Of a stretch of DNA of 64,000 bases, positions 53,470 to 63,244 are shown in pieces. Location: the NCBI RefSeq assembly GCF_025995175.1, contig NZ_BAPV01000013.1:1-64000 (forward strand), in the 5' to 3' direction. The notes under the pieces were generated by a model, which was given only the letters and a program-made list of their open reading frames with translations, was not told the DNA's origin and did no database searches. This stretch comes from Asaia krungthepensis NRIC 0535. Its GTDB lineage: Bacteria > Pseudomonadota > Alphaproteobacteria > Acetobacterales > Acetobacteraceae. A program made the translations under genes and the position numbers. Within the stretch, counting starts at the first letter, position 1; the number at the start of each line of letters is the position of its first letter.

Positions 53470-54912
53470 ATGAACCAGGGGCAAGTAACCGGCCTGACAG
53501 GCCCCCTTACCAATGTCGATCTTGCTCCCGTCCGCGAGCGTCACTGGGCCTGGAAGGATTTCCTGTTTCTGTGGATGTCCAATGTTCACAGTGTGGCAGG
53601 CTACATGACGCTGGGCAGCTTTTTCATGATGGGCCTGCCTGTGGGGGCGGTTCTGGCCGGGTTGCTTATCGCCATTCTGTGCGTGCATCTGTTGTGCAAT
53701 CTTGTGGCGGTTCCGAGCCTGAAGGCGGGCGTGCCTTTTCCGGTCGTGATACGCGGCGCGTTCGGTGTTTATGGCGCGATCATTCCGGCACTTGTGCGCG
53801 GTGTGATTGCAGTGGGCTGGTATGGCATCCAGACCTGGCTGGCTTCCAATGCCATCGTGCTCTTCATCCTGCATCTCGACCCTGCAATCATGGACTATGC
53901 CGATCTGCACCGGCATGGAGCGCTGGGACTCTCCATGCTGGGATGGGGGGCGTTCCTCTTTGTCTGGGCATTACAGATGGTGGTGTTCTGGCGCGGCATG
54001 GAGGCCATACGCCATTTTATCGACTGGGCAGGCCCTGCCATTTATGGCGTGATCCTGCTGCTCGATGGCGCATTGCTGATCAAGACGCAGGGTCAGGTCC
54101 ATCTTTCAGTGCTGCCCAGGGCCGCTTTCTCCTGGAGAGAGACGCTTGCGGGGTTGCTGGCCGTGGCCTCTCTCACCCTGGCCTATTTCTCGCCAATTAT
54201 TCTCAATTTCGGGGATTTTGCGCGCTACGGCCTAAGCCTGGCAGATGTGAAACGCGGGAATCTCTGGGGACTGCCGGTGAACTTCATGGCCTTCGTGGTG
54301 CTGGTGCTCACCACTCTGGTGCTCACGCAACCGGCTCTGGGCAGGTTGATCCTCGATCCTGCCGAGACGATCATACGCTTCGACAACCAGACCATCATGC
54401 TTGTGGGAACGATTACCCTCGTTGCTGCGACGATCGGAATCAACATATCGGCCAATTTCGTGTCAGCGGCGTTCGATTTCTCCAATATTGCCCCCTCAGC
54501 CATTTCATGGCGTCAGGGAGGTGTGATCGCCTCTTTCGGCGCCGTGCTGCTGACACCGTGGAACCTCTATGCCCATCCAGAACTCATTCATCTGACGCTG
54601 GATATTCTCGGCCTGTTCATTGCACCCGTAACCGGCATTCTGCTGGTCGATTATTACGGTGTTCAGAAGCAGACTCTCGATCTGCCGAGTCTATATAATC
54701 CCCGGGCGGACGGGCGCTACTGGTATCGCAGCGGGGTCAATCCTCGCGCGGTTCTTGCCCTGGCCCTTGCAGTCGCGCTGGGCCTTCTGGTGGTGTTTCT
54801 GCCCGCGCTCCATGGAGTACAGAATTTTTCCTGGGTCATCGGTTTTGTGACAGGGGGCGTATTCCACGCCCTGCTGAGCGCTCTCAGACCTGCCGCGGAA
54901 AAAGCGGCCTGA
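53470..54912 (+). CDS. NCS1-family pyrimidine/hydantoin permease
   Basis: 480 aa from ATG 53470; a GTG at 53464 would add 2 residues. About twelve membrane helices, starting VRERHWAWKDFLFLWMSN and continuing GYMTLGSFFMMGLPVGAVL, as in NCS1 nucleobase:cation symporters. It probably imports uracil, thymine or dihydropyrimidines for the adjacent pathway. Its last 29 bases overlap the end of rutR on the other strand. Confidence 0.88.
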   Translation: MNQGQVTGLTGPLTNVDLAPVRERHWAWKDFLFLWMSNVHSVAGYMTLGSFFMMGLPVGAVLAGLLIAILCVHLLCNLVAVPSLKAGVPFPVVIRGAFGVYGAIIPALVRGVIAVGWYGIQTWLASNAIVLFILHLDPAIMDYADLHRHGALGLSMLGWGAFLFVWALQMVVFWRGMEAIRHFIDWAGPAIYGVILLLDGALLIKTQGQVHLSVLPRAAFSWRETLAGLLAVASLTLAYFSPIILNFGDFARYGLSLADVKRGNLWGLPVNFMAFVVLVLTTLVLTQPALGRLILDPAETIIRFDNQTIMLVGTITLVAATIGINISANFVSAAFDFSNIAPSAISWRQGGVIASFGAVLLTPWNLYAHPELIHLTLDILGLFIAPVTGILLVDYYGVQKQTLDLPSLYNPRADGRYWYRSGVNPRAVLALALAVALGLLVVFLPALHGVQNFSWVIGFVTGGVFHALLSALRPAAEKAA

Positions 54913-55678
54913 GGAGGGTCATGAAGGTTTCGAGGCCTGTCTCGAAATCGGTATCGGTCAGAGGCGCATGACCCAGGAGCGCCTCGAACTGGACCTGCAT
55001 ATCGGCATAGGCCTGCGTGCCCGACCAGAGCAGGGACAGGAAATGCGTCGTGTCGATGGGCGTCATCAGACCACGTGCCTGCCAGTCGCGAAAAATCAGA
55101 TCATGGCGGTCAACATGGGCGCGCAGCGTCTCCTTCAGGAAGTCCTGCACCATCAACCCGCCCGAAAGCAGTTCCTGCGCGAACAGTCTCGACCCTTCTG
55201 GGCGGTTGCGTGAGAAAGCGATCTTGGCCCGCAGATAGCCCTCCACCCCTTCCAGCGGGTCACGCTCGGGCGAGAGCCAGTGATCGGCATCCTGCAGCCA
55301 GATATCGAGCAGACGGGTGAGCGTTGCGTTATAAAGCTCCTCCTTGGAGCTGTAATAATACAGGATATTCGCTTTCGGGATGGCGCACAGGGCGGCAATT
55401 TCCTCCAGCCTGGTGCCTTTCAGGCCTCTCGTCCCGAAGGTCCATTCCGCAGCATTCAGGATCTGCGGCACCATGGCCTGGCGGGGCGCACTCTGTTTCC
55501 GAGGGCGCCCGGGTTTCCCGGGGCGCCCGGCCCTGCGTCCTTCGCTGCGGCCCTCGCTGCGGTCGGCAGAAACGGTGGGGCCAGCGTCATTCTCACGAGG
55601 GTTCGACATTTCAGGGGGCGAGTCGGAGGAAGGGTCATGAGGGATCAGCTCGATCGACGTTGCGAGGCTCTGCGTCAT
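54884..55678 (-). CDS. rutR: RutR-type TetR regulator of pyrimidine degradation
   Basis: 264 aa from ATG 55678, chosen for GGAGGGG upstream; longer starts overlap the previous gene. After a 60-residue polar, Arg/Pro/Gly-rich leader not usual in RutR comes a TetR HTH (LEEIAALCAIPKANILYYYS, SKEELYN) and a RutR ligand domain with WLSPERDPLEGVEGYLRAK and FAQELLSGGLMVQDFL. RutR releases DNA when uracil or thymine binds. Two RutR boxes in this locus support the assignment. Confidence 0.88.
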   Translation of the reverse strand: MTQSLATSIELIPHDPSSDSPPEMSNPRENDAGPTVSADRSEGRSEGRRAGRPGKPGRPRKQSAPRQAMVPQILNAAEWTFGTRGLKGTRLEEIAALCAIPKANILYYYSSKEELYNATLTRLLDIWLQDADHWLSPERDPLEGVEGYLRAKIAFSRNRPEGSRLFAQELLSGGLMVQDFLKETLRAHVDRHDLIFRDWQARGLMTPIDTTHFLSLLWSGTQAYADMQVQFEALLGHAPLTDTDFETGLETFMTLLRPLFPRQV

Positions 55679-55736
55679 GTCGCCCGTTCCCCTCCGATAG
55701 GCTATCGTTTTCGCAACGTAACAGACATTTCCCGCT

Positions 55737-56972
55737 TCAGAAAACCCTGTCAGCGCGCAGAATCGCGCCAAGCAGGACATTCGCACCGGCTTCCGCTTCG
55801 GCCTCGGTGATGCTCTCCGCCTCGTTGTGGCTCAACCCGTCGCGGCAGGGCACAAAGATCATGGCTGTCGGCGTGATGCGTGCCATATAGGCGGCATCAT
55901 GACCGGGACCTGAGACGATTTCTCTCGGGGTGTATCCCGCCTCTTTTGCCGAATCGGTCACGATATCGATGCAGCGTCGGTCGAACGGGACGGCTGGGGC
56001 ATCCCAGATCTGGCGGATCGAGAGCGTGACCTTGCCGGACTCGGCCACGGAGTCGAGCGCGGTGAGCAGGCTTTTTTCCATTTCGGCCAGAGCGGCGTCA
56101 TCCGGGTGGCGCAGATCGATGGTGAAGAAGGTCTCACCTGGCACGACATTATGGCTGTTGGGCCGGTTTTCGATCAGCCCGACGGTGCCCAGTCCCAGGG
56201 GAGCGTGATCCTGCGCCACACGCGAGACGGCTGCGATCATGGAGGCAGCAGCCGAGAGGGTATCGGCGCGCATGGTCATGGGCGTCGAGCCCGCATGGGC
56301 GTCGCGCCCGGTCACGGTGGCTTCGTACCAGCGCATGCCCTGTACACCGGTTACCGAGCCGATCACGTAATCTTCGGCCTCAAGGATAGGTCCCTGCTCG
56401 ATATGCAACTCGAAATACGCCGCGACTGGGTGATCGCCGCATTGCTGCTCGCCACGATAGGCGATGGCGTCCAGCGCATCGCCAAACCGTTCTCCGGCGC
56501 GATCACGCTTGTCGAGCACCTCTTCTTCCGTGAAAGCGCCTGCAAAGGCGCCTGAGCACATCATGGGGGGCGAAAACCGCGACCCTTCCTCATTGGTCCA
56601 GTTGATCAGTTCGATGGGGTGGCGGGTGACATGACCCGATTCACGCAGGGCGCGCAGCACGGCCAGCCCGCCCAGAACCCCCAGAATGCCGTCGAACTTG
56701 CCGCCCGTCGGCTGCGTGTCGAGATGGCTTCCCATGGTGATGGGGGGCAGGGTCGGGTCCTGCCCCTCCAGACGGGCGAACATGTTCCCCAGGCGATCGA
56801 CGGTCATGGTGCAGCCCAGAGCCGTACAGGCCGAGGCAAACCAGTCACGTACCTGCCGGTCTTCCTCCGTCAGGGTCAGGCGCTTGATCCCGCCTTTTTC
56901 CGTACCGCCAAAACGGGCTGTCTCCATCAGATCGGCCCAGAGGGCGCGGCCATCGATACGGATATTGCTCAT
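55737..56972 (-). CDS. M20-family amidohydrolase, beta-ureidopropionase type
   Basis: 411 aa, Zn-dependent hydantoinase/carbamoylase family. Metal-binding marks GSHLDTQPTGGKFDG, NWTNEEGSRF, ELHIEQGP, and C-terminal SHNEAES. In this locus it should split N-carbamoyl-beta-alanine into beta-alanine, CO2 and ammonia, the third step. An allantoate or N-carbamoyl amino acid hydrolase role is possible by family. Lies 16 bases behind preA. Confidence 0.9.
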   Translation of the reverse strand: MSNIRIDGRALWADLMETARFGGTEKGGIKRLTLTEEDRQVRDWFASACTALGCTMTVDRLGNMFARLEGQDPTLPPITMGSHLDTQPTGGKFDGILGVLGGLAVLRALRESGHVTRHPIELINWTNEEGSRFSPPMMCSGAFAGAFTEEEVLDKRDRAGERFGDALDAIAYRGEQQCGDHPVAAYFELHIEQGPILEAEDYVIGSVTGVQGMRWYEATVTGRDAHAGSTPMTMRADTLSAAASMIAAVSRVAQDHAPLGLGTVGLIENRPNSHNVVPGETFFTIDLRHPDDAALAEMEKSLLTALDSVAESGKVTLSIRQIWDAPAVPFDRRCIDIVTDSAKEAGYTPREIVSGPGHDAAYMARITPTAMIFVPCRDGLSHNEAESITEAEAEAGANVLLGAILRADRVF

Positions 56973-56988
56973 GAGGCGGGGAGTCCTT

Positions 56989-58257
56989 TCAGGCGGAGAG
57001 ACGATGCGGATTGAGAGGATGCTCCAACCAAGTCATCTCGCCGTCAACTGGCTGCGGCGTCATGGTGATGCACTCATCCACCGGGCAGACATGGGCGCAG
57101 AGATTGCAGCCCACGCATTCCTCGTCGATCACGCTGTATTCGCGGCGGTTCGGTCCGGTGCTCTTGGCGATGGCCTGATGCGACGTATCCTCGCAGGCAA
57201 TATGGCACAGGCCGCACCCGACGCAGCTTTCCTGGTCGATCTGCGCGATGGTGCGGAACTTCATGTTGAGCTGGTTCCAGGGCACAAAGCGCGACACGGC
57301 CCGCCCGCTCAGATCGGGCAGGGTCGCGTATTCCTTGCTGTCCATCCAGTTCGAAAGCCCGTCGATCATGTCTTCGACGATGCGGAACCCGTAATGCATG
57401 GCCGCCGTGCAGACCTGAAGCGCGCTCGACCCCATGGCGAGGAATTCGGCGGAGTCTCGCCAGTTGCTGATGCCCCCCATCCCGGAAATGGGAATACCCG
57501 CCATTTCGGGGTCGCGGGCAATCTCGCCGATCATGCGCAGCGCGATAGGCTTGACCGCCGGGCCGCAATAGCCGCCATGCGTGCCCTTGCCGCCCACAAC
57601 CGGCATGGGAGCCATGGCGTCCAGATCGACCCCGATGACCGACTGGATGGTGTTGATGAGTGACACCGCATCGGCACCGCCGCGGCGTGCGGCACGGGCA
57701 GGCATGAGGATATTGGTAACATTGGGGGTGAGCTTGACGATGACCGGCATGCGCGTGTTCTGCTTGCACCAGCGCGTGACCATCTCGACATATTCGGGCA
57801 CCTGCCCCACGGCAGAGCCCATATTGCGCTCGGACATGCCATGCGGGCAGCCGAAATTCAGCTCGATCCCGTCCGCCCCTGTCTCCTCGATGAGCGGTAA
57901 TATGGCTTTCCAGCGATGTTCCTCGCACGGCACCATGAGGCTTACGATGAGCGCCCGATCCGGGAAATCGCGCTTCACGCGCTTGATCTCGGCAATATTG
58001 GTCGCGAGCGGGCGGTCGGAAATCAGCTCGATGTTATTGAGCCCCATCAGGCGCTTGCCTTCAAACTGGAGCGCGCCATAGCGCGAGCTGAGATTGACCA
58101 CAGGCGGGTCTTCTCCCAGGGTTTTCCAGACCACACCGCCCCATCCCGCCTCATAGGCGCGGCGGACATTATATTCCTTGTCGGTTGGCGGGGCAGAGGC
58201 CAGCCAGAAAGGATTGGGAGAGGTAATCCCGGCGAAATTGGTGCGCAGATCGGCCAT
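56989..58257 (-). CDS. preA: NAD-dependent dihydropyrimidine dehydrogenase subunit PreA
   Basis: 422 aa. N-terminal FMN-binding dihydroorotate-dehydrogenase fold (NPFWLASAPPTD, ELNFGCPHG, VKLTPNVTNI, GMGGISNWRDSAEFLAMG) and a C-terminal two [4Fe-4S] ferredoxin domain (CVGCGLCHIACE, CVGCNLCAHVCP). Reduces uracil and thymine to the dihydro forms with PreT. Starts 2 bases after the preT stop. Confidence 0.96.
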   Translation of the reverse strand: MADLRTNFAGITSPNPFWLASAPPTDKEYNVRRAYEAGWGGVVWKTLGEDPPVVNLSSRYGALQFEGKRLMGLNNIELISDRPLATNIAEIKRVKRDFPDRALIVSLMVPCEEHRWKAILPLIEETGADGIELNFGCPHGMSERNMGSAVGQVPEYVEMVTRWCKQNTRMPVIVKLTPNVTNILMPARAARRGGADAVSLINTIQSVIGVDLDAMAPMPVVGGKGTHGGYCGPAVKPIALRMIGEIARDPEMAGIPISGMGGISNWRDSAEFLAMGSSALQVCTAAMHYGFRIVEDMIDGLSNWMDSKEYATLPDLSGRAVSRFVPWNQLNMKFRTIAQIDQESCVGCGLCHIACEDTSHQAIAKSTGPNRREYSVIDEECVGCNLCAHVCPVDECITMTPQPVDGEMTWLEHPLNPHRLSA

Positions 58258-58259
58258 GA

Positions 58260-59642
58260 TCAGGGGGCTCCCGTGCGGGAAGAAGAGAGATCGGTAAGGG
58301 TAAGATCGTCATGAATGGCTTTGGCGGCCTCGCGCCCGTCGCGTACGGCCGCCACGGTCAGGTCTTCGCCAGCGGTGCAATCGCCACCGGCATAGACACC
58401 GCCCAGAGTGGTGCGGCCCTTCTCATCGACCACCAGACGCCCGTTCTCGACGAGGATCTGGTCCTGGGCAATCGGATCGGGGATGAAGACCTGACCGATC
58501 GCCTTGAGCACCATATCGGCGCCAAGCGTGAACTCGGCAGGGGGCGCCTGAGGAGGCATTCCGGGGAGAGTTCCGGAGACGGACGGGGGATCGGTGCGCC
58601 TGAAGGTCACGCCAGTCAGCGCCCCCGCCTCTGTTTCAAGGCGTATGGGGGCGGCCCACAGGCGCAGCGTCACCCCATTTGTCTGTGCCCAGTCGCGTTC
58701 GACCTCGGTCGCGGACATGGTGGCTTCGCCACGACGATAGACAAGTGTGACCTCTTCCGCACCGAGTCTCCTGGCCTGCACTGCGGCATCAATGGCCGTA
58801 TTGCCCCCGCCGATCACGACAACGCGTCGTCCCACCGGGGTTGTAGCCAGCGGTTGGGAGCGCAGATCTTCGATGAAGGCCACCGCATCCTGTACGCCGT
58901 GGATCGACTCATCCGGCAGGCCAAGGGCGCGCACGCCCGAAAGGCCGATCGCCAGAAACACCGCATCATGTTCCTGACGCAGCGTGGCGAGACTGAGAGT
59001 CTCACCCAGAACCGTCCCGCCGCGATAGGTGATGCCGCCTATGGCGAAGAGGAAATCGATCTCTTTCTGGGCGAAATCATCGGCCAGCTTATAAGCGGCG
59101 ACGCCATATTCATTGAGCCCGCCGGGGCGCGTATGGCGGTCATAAAGCGTGACGTCATGTCCGAGCATGGCCAGCCGGTGCGCGCAGGCAAGCCCGGCAG
59201 GGCCGGCGCCCATGACGGCCACATGACGGCCGGTAGGGGCAGCCCGTCCGAAGGGATGGGCAGGTTGCGCCATTTGCCAGTCGGTCGCGAAACGCTGCAA
59301 CGCGCCGATACGCACGGGCTTGTGCGTTTCGATAGCGGTATGAACGCATTTCTGCTCGCATAATATCTCGGTCGGGCAGACACGTGCGCATGACCCGCCG
59401 AGGATATTCGATTGCAAGATGGTCCGGGCAGCGCCCGCCGTGTTTTTTGAGGCGATCGCCTTGATGAAACGCGGGATGTCGATATCGGTGGGGCAGGCCT
59501 CGATACAGGGGGCATCGTAACAATAGAAGCAGCGATCGGCCTCCAGCGCTGCCTGCTCGGCGGTCAGGCCCGGATGCGCATCGGCAAAATTCCGGGCCAG
59601 CATGTCATCACTCAGGCGTCCACAGGCAATATCGGGCGGCAT
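58260..59642 (-). CDS. preT: NAD-dependent dihydropyrimidine dehydrogenase subunit PreT
   Basis: 460 aa. N-terminal Fe-S part (CFYCYDAPCIEACP, GSCARVCPTEILCEQKC) and a FAD/NAD oxidoreductase (GAGPAGLACAHRLA, GGGNTAIDAAVQARRLG, GGVYAGGDCTAGED), of GltD type. It passes electrons from NADH to PreA. First gene of the preT-preA-ureidopropionase-rutR operon, with a RutR box upstream. Confidence 0.96.
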   Translation of the reverse strand: MPPDIACGRLSDDMLARNFADAHPGLTAEQAALEADRCFYCYDAPCIEACPTDIDIPRFIKAIASKNTAGAARTILQSNILGGSCARVCPTEILCEQKCVHTAIETHKPVRIGALQRFATDWQMAQPAHPFGRAAPTGRHVAVMGAGPAGLACAHRLAMLGHDVTLYDRHTRPGGLNEYGVAAYKLADDFAQKEIDFLFAIGGITYRGGTVLGETLSLATLRQEHDAVFLAIGLSGVRALGLPDESIHGVQDAVAFIEDLRSQPLATTPVGRRVVVIGGGNTAIDAAVQARRLGAEEVTLVYRRGEATMSATEVERDWAQTNGVTLRLWAAPIRLETEAGALTGVTFRRTDPPSVSGTLPGMPPQAPPAEFTLGADMVLKAIGQVFIPDPIAQDQILVENGRLVVDEKGRTTLGGVYAGGDCTAGEDLTVAAVRDGREAAKAIHDDLTLTDLSSSRTGAP

Positions 59643-59713
59643 GGAATAATCCGATTCTGTTTGTTCCGTAAAACGAACGTTACGATCAGATCTGCTGGCG
59701 CTGCAAGTATATT

Positions 59714-59729
59714 TTGACCAGATGTTCAG
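59714..59729. promoter_or_regulatory. RutR box upstream of preT
   Basis: TTGACCAGATGTTCAG differs from the consensus TTGACCANNTGGTCAA at two defined bases. It lies 72-87 bases before preT. Confidence 0.7.
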
Positions 59730-59768
59730 GTTTTTGGCGGGCAGAAGATATCCCCCCGCCCGGGTGCT

Positions 59769-62141
59769 TCAGAACCCCGTCGAGAGCGACACCGAAATGG
59801 CGAAGGTCGGCTGGATGGTATAGAGCGGCGACGACCCGGCGATGTTCGTGCCGTAGATACCCCGTACGGTTCCGGTATTCGAGGTGAAGGCGTAGACGGC
59901 GTTACGATAGATCGAGCCGATCATGTTCTGCATGTTGATCTGCACCTGAGGGGAGTGCAGAAAGCCTGTCTGGTGCAGTCGATAGCCCAGCGTGACGTTA
60001 TTATTGATGTAGCCGGGCATTTTCTCGTCATTGACGAGTGTCGCATACTGCGCCCCGATATATTTGAGCCCGAGATTGGCAAAGAAACTGCCGTCATCCC
60101 AGTCCAGCCCGAGCCCCGCCTGATATTTCGGCGCAGAAACGGCCCGCTTGCCCCGCGTCGGCAGAAGATCGCCATCGATCGGGATGTTGTTATCGATCCG
60201 CGCATCGAGATACTCAAAGCTCGCATAGGGCCGCAGATGGTGCAGGATGGGCCGTGTGCCGATTTGCAGATCGACACCGCGTGAGGTCTGACCGCCGGCA
60301 TTCAGGGTCATGGGGGTGAGCGCGCCATTGACGTAGCTGTTGAGCGCCAATTGGCGATTGGTGAAATTGTAATTGAAGAACGAGATCTCGCCCACGATCA
60401 GGTCGTCATGATAGCGATAACCGAGTTCCTCTTCGATGGAATATTCTGGTTTGACGGTGGAGGGGGCAGTTTGCAGCGACCCTCCGGCGGGGCTGTAGAG
60501 CTCGAAAAGCGTGCTGTTATTGGTGGTGCGAAAATTGGTCACACCCAGCACGTAGAGCTCGGAATGCTTGTCCAGCACATAGCGTGCGCTCACCTGTGGC
60601 AAAGGCTCGAAAATATTCTGTCCCCGCCGGTCATTCGACACCGGGACATAGCTGTCTATCCCGCGTGAAACCATGGCGGCACGCAATCCTGCCTTGAGTT
60701 CCAGCCTGTCGCGCAGGAGCGAGAGCCTATCGCCCAGATAGAGCATGTTGATCTGGGTGAAGCTGTTATAGTCAGAGGCGTACCATTTCCTGCCCGATGA
60801 CGTGCGATAGATCAGTGGGCCGTAATCGCCGTAGATATTCTCCGGTCCGCCATCGACGGGGTTGATGCGCGATACGGGTGTCGCCTGGTTCATGCGCGAC
60901 CATTCATACCACCAGCCGAAGGTGAGGGTGTTCTTCCCGGCCGTCCAGTCGAGCGAGGCATTATTGCCCGCGCGATGATAGCTGTAATAATTGGGCGTGT
61001 AGATGAGTTGTGAGGTCGTGCTGCTGATGCGCCCGTCACCATTCAGATCGACACTGACCGGTGAAGACCCCGAATAGGTCGCGCCCTCGGTTGCCAGAGC
61101 CGCGCCACCGATGGAGCCCGATCCCCACCACAGATAGGGCGTGTCATGAAAATGCAGCCCATGTCCCAGATCGAGCTCGGTCGGTGCCGAAGTCACCAGA
61201 TTCTGGAACGCATCCAGCGCATAGAGGTGATAGCCAAGCCCGTCCTTGTACGAGCGTGAGAGATCATTGCCCGCGCCATAACGGGCGAATTCCGATGCCG
61301 TGGGCCAGCGGCTGAATTGCAGCGTGTTATCATTATAGCTCATGACCAGCGAGGTGTGGCTGTGCTGGGCAATATCCTTGACCAGCTTGAAATCGACATG
61401 CTTGCGCATATTGGTGCCGGGCCCACGCCAGTTATTGGCGCGCGTGTAGGAAAACGAGGCAAAGGCGCGTACGCCGCTATGACCGATATCGCCGGTATCG
61501 GCACGTATCAGACCGCGCGCCAGATTATAGGTGCCATAGGTCATGTTCACATAGCCTTCGCGATGATGCGAAGGATCGCGGAGAGTGGCATAGGCACTGC
61601 CTGCAGCTGCCGCAACGGTCGGGGTCGAGAGATCCACAGAACCGGGCATGAGCGAGACCTGCTGCAGGTTGTCGCCGTCCGATGTCTGATTGGCGTAAAA
61701 CCCGCCCGAGCCGATATCGCTGACCGGCACCCCCTCGTAAATCCAGCCGATCTGATCGCCCGGTAGCCCGCGCAGATACATATTGCCCCCCACGATGCCA
61801 TAGGGGTCCATGAGGGCGATATAGGCTGAGGGCTCGAGTGCCAGAACCTGCACGGGATTGGCTGTGGGGGATTGCTTGGCAATGAAATCCCGCGTGACGG
61901 TCTGGATCGTGCCAGCGCGCGTCTCGCGGCGAATCAGCCCGCCGCCCACCTGCTGCCCGGTTACACCATTCGATGTTTTGTGGGAGGGGGCGGCCACCGT
62001 GATTTCTTCCGGTTTTCGGGGTCCGTGCAGATTGGTCCGCGGAGTTTTTGCGCTGTGGGAGGGCGTCAGGGGGGATGCCGATACATACGGTATCGAAACG
62101 AATAAGGGGGCAAGAAGCAAGCCAATGCGACGGGAAATCAT
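59769..62141 (-). CDS. TonB-dependent outer-membrane receptor
   Basis: 790 aa. Signal peptide (about residues 1-24), a plug domain about 50-190 (PVQVLALEPSAYIALMDPYG, MYLRGLPGDQIGWIYEGVPV), then a 22-strand type barrel with the final aromatic residue (SVSLSTGF). Substrate not evident; position beyond the preT operon, separated by a RutR box, raises the possibility of import of a nucleobase-related compound, but siderophores or others are equally possible. Confidence 0.9.
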   Translation of the reverse strand: MISRRIGLLLAPLFVSIPYVSASPLTPSHSAKTPRTNLHGPRKPEEITVAAPSHKTSNGVTGQQVGGGLIRRETRAGTIQTVTRDFIAKQSPTANPVQVLALEPSAYIALMDPYGIVGGNMYLRGLPGDQIGWIYEGVPVSDIGSGGFYANQTSDGDNLQQVSLMPGSVDLSTPTVAAAAGSAYATLRDPSHHREGYVNMTYGTYNLARGLIRADTGDIGHSGVRAFASFSYTRANNWRGPGTNMRKHVDFKLVKDIAQHSHTSLVMSYNDNTLQFSRWPTASEFARYGAGNDLSRSYKDGLGYHLYALDAFQNLVTSAPTELDLGHGLHFHDTPYLWWGSGSIGGAALATEGATYSGSSPVSVDLNGDGRISSTTSQLIYTPNYYSYHRAGNNASLDWTAGKNTLTFGWWYEWSRMNQATPVSRINPVDGGPENIYGDYGPLIYRTSSGRKWYASDYNSFTQINMLYLGDRLSLLRDRLELKAGLRAAMVSRGIDSYVPVSNDRRGQNIFEPLPQVSARYVLDKHSELYVLGVTNFRTTNNSTLFELYSPAGGSLQTAPSTVKPEYSIEEELGYRYHDDLIVGEISFFNYNFTNRQLALNSYVNGALTPMTLNAGGQTSRGVDLQIGTRPILHHLRPYASFEYLDARIDNNIPIDGDLLPTRGKRAVSAPKYQAGLGLDWDDGSFFANLGLKYIGAQYATLVNDEKMPGYINNNVTLGYRLHQTGFLHSPQVQINMQNMIGSIYRNAVYAFTSNTGTVRGIYGTNIAGSSPLYTIQPTFAISVSLSTGF

Positions 62142-62312
62142 ATTATCTCCGCAATATTTCGATTCCGTTCGTAACTCAGCCTATCCATAAGCTGCCTAAA
62201 TGGACAAGAAATTTCTGCCCTCGCTACGCGTCAGTTCCGGGCCATGGTTTTGCGCCAGAGCTTAAAATCGGCGAAGCTGCCATGGGACGCCAGAGGAGCA
62301 GGAGGGGGCATC

Positions 62313-63023
62313 ATGGAAATGATCGGGCTGATTGGCGGGATGAGCTGGGAAAGCTCGGCCATGTATTATCGTCTGCTCAATGAGGGCGTACGCGCCCGGC
62401 TCGGGCCGTCCGCTTCAGCACGCTGTCTGCTCTGGTCGTTCGACTTTGCCGAGATCAAGGCGCTCCAGCATCGCGGCGCGTGGAGCGAGCTGACGCGGTT
62501 GATGATTGGCGCGGCGCGTCACCTTGAGAATGCGGGGGCAAATCATATCGTGATCTGCACAAACACCATGCATCGTATGGCAGACGAAATTCAGGCGGCT
62601 ATCTCCATCCCGCTTTTGCACATTGCTGACCCGACAGCCCGGAATATCGGGGCAATGAGGCTGACACGCATCGGATTGCTCGGCACGGCTTTCACCATGG
62701 AACAGGATTTCTACAAGGGCCGCCTCCAGCGCCAATACGGGCTCGACGTCATTGTGCCGGATGACGACGATCGGAAAGACGTCCATCGGATCATCTATGA
62801 TGAACTCGTCGCCGGACAGATCCGTACCGAATCCCGTGCACTATATCGGGATATCATCGCGCGCCTCGTCGCGCGCGGGGCCGAGGGTGTTATTCTCGGC
62901 TGCACCGAAATCATGCTTCTGGTCGGCCCTGAGGATTCGGAGGTGCCGCTTTTCGACACGACAGCCCTGCATGTCGAAGCCGCTATAGAAGCGGCAATCG
63001 GTGCACGCCCAGAAAGCCTGTAA
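62313..63023 (+). CDS. Aspartate/glutamate racemase-family protein
   Basis: 236 aa from ATG 62313 (GGAGGGGG upstream). Two catalytic cysteines can be read in VICTNTMH and GCTEI, the pair of the Asp/Glu racemase fold; GGMSWESS at the start and YELVAGQIRTES-like region (read as YDELVAGQIRTES) are close to YgeA-type broad-specificity racemases. It may provide D-amino acids for the cell wall. Confidence 0.85.
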   Translation: MEMIGLIGGMSWESSAMYYRLLNEGVRARLGPSASARCLLWSFDFAEIKALQHRGAWSELTRLMIGAARHLENAGANHIVICTNTMHRMADEIQAAISIPLLHIADPTARNIGAMRLTRIGLLGTAFTMEQDFYKGRLQRQYGLDVIVPDDDDRKDVHRIIYDELVAGQIRTESRALYRDIIARLVARGAEGVILGCTEIMLLVGPEDSEVPLFDTTALHVEAAIEAAIGARPESL

Positions 63024-63244
63024 AATCACCACCTCCCCCATTGCCGCATCGAGCACGACAATAGCAAGCTGCCAGAGCGGGCCACTCTTAAGCGGTGGGC
63101 GCTGGCGTCGTGGCGCGCAGCGAGGAGGCGCCTATCTTTCTCTCCGTGTCGCAGAACCGGTTCGGGGCCGACAGAACTTCTCCATGGGACCGGGGCCCGT
63201 TCGTTTGCACGGTGCTCAGCTTGCTCATCGTGGTGTCGTGATAG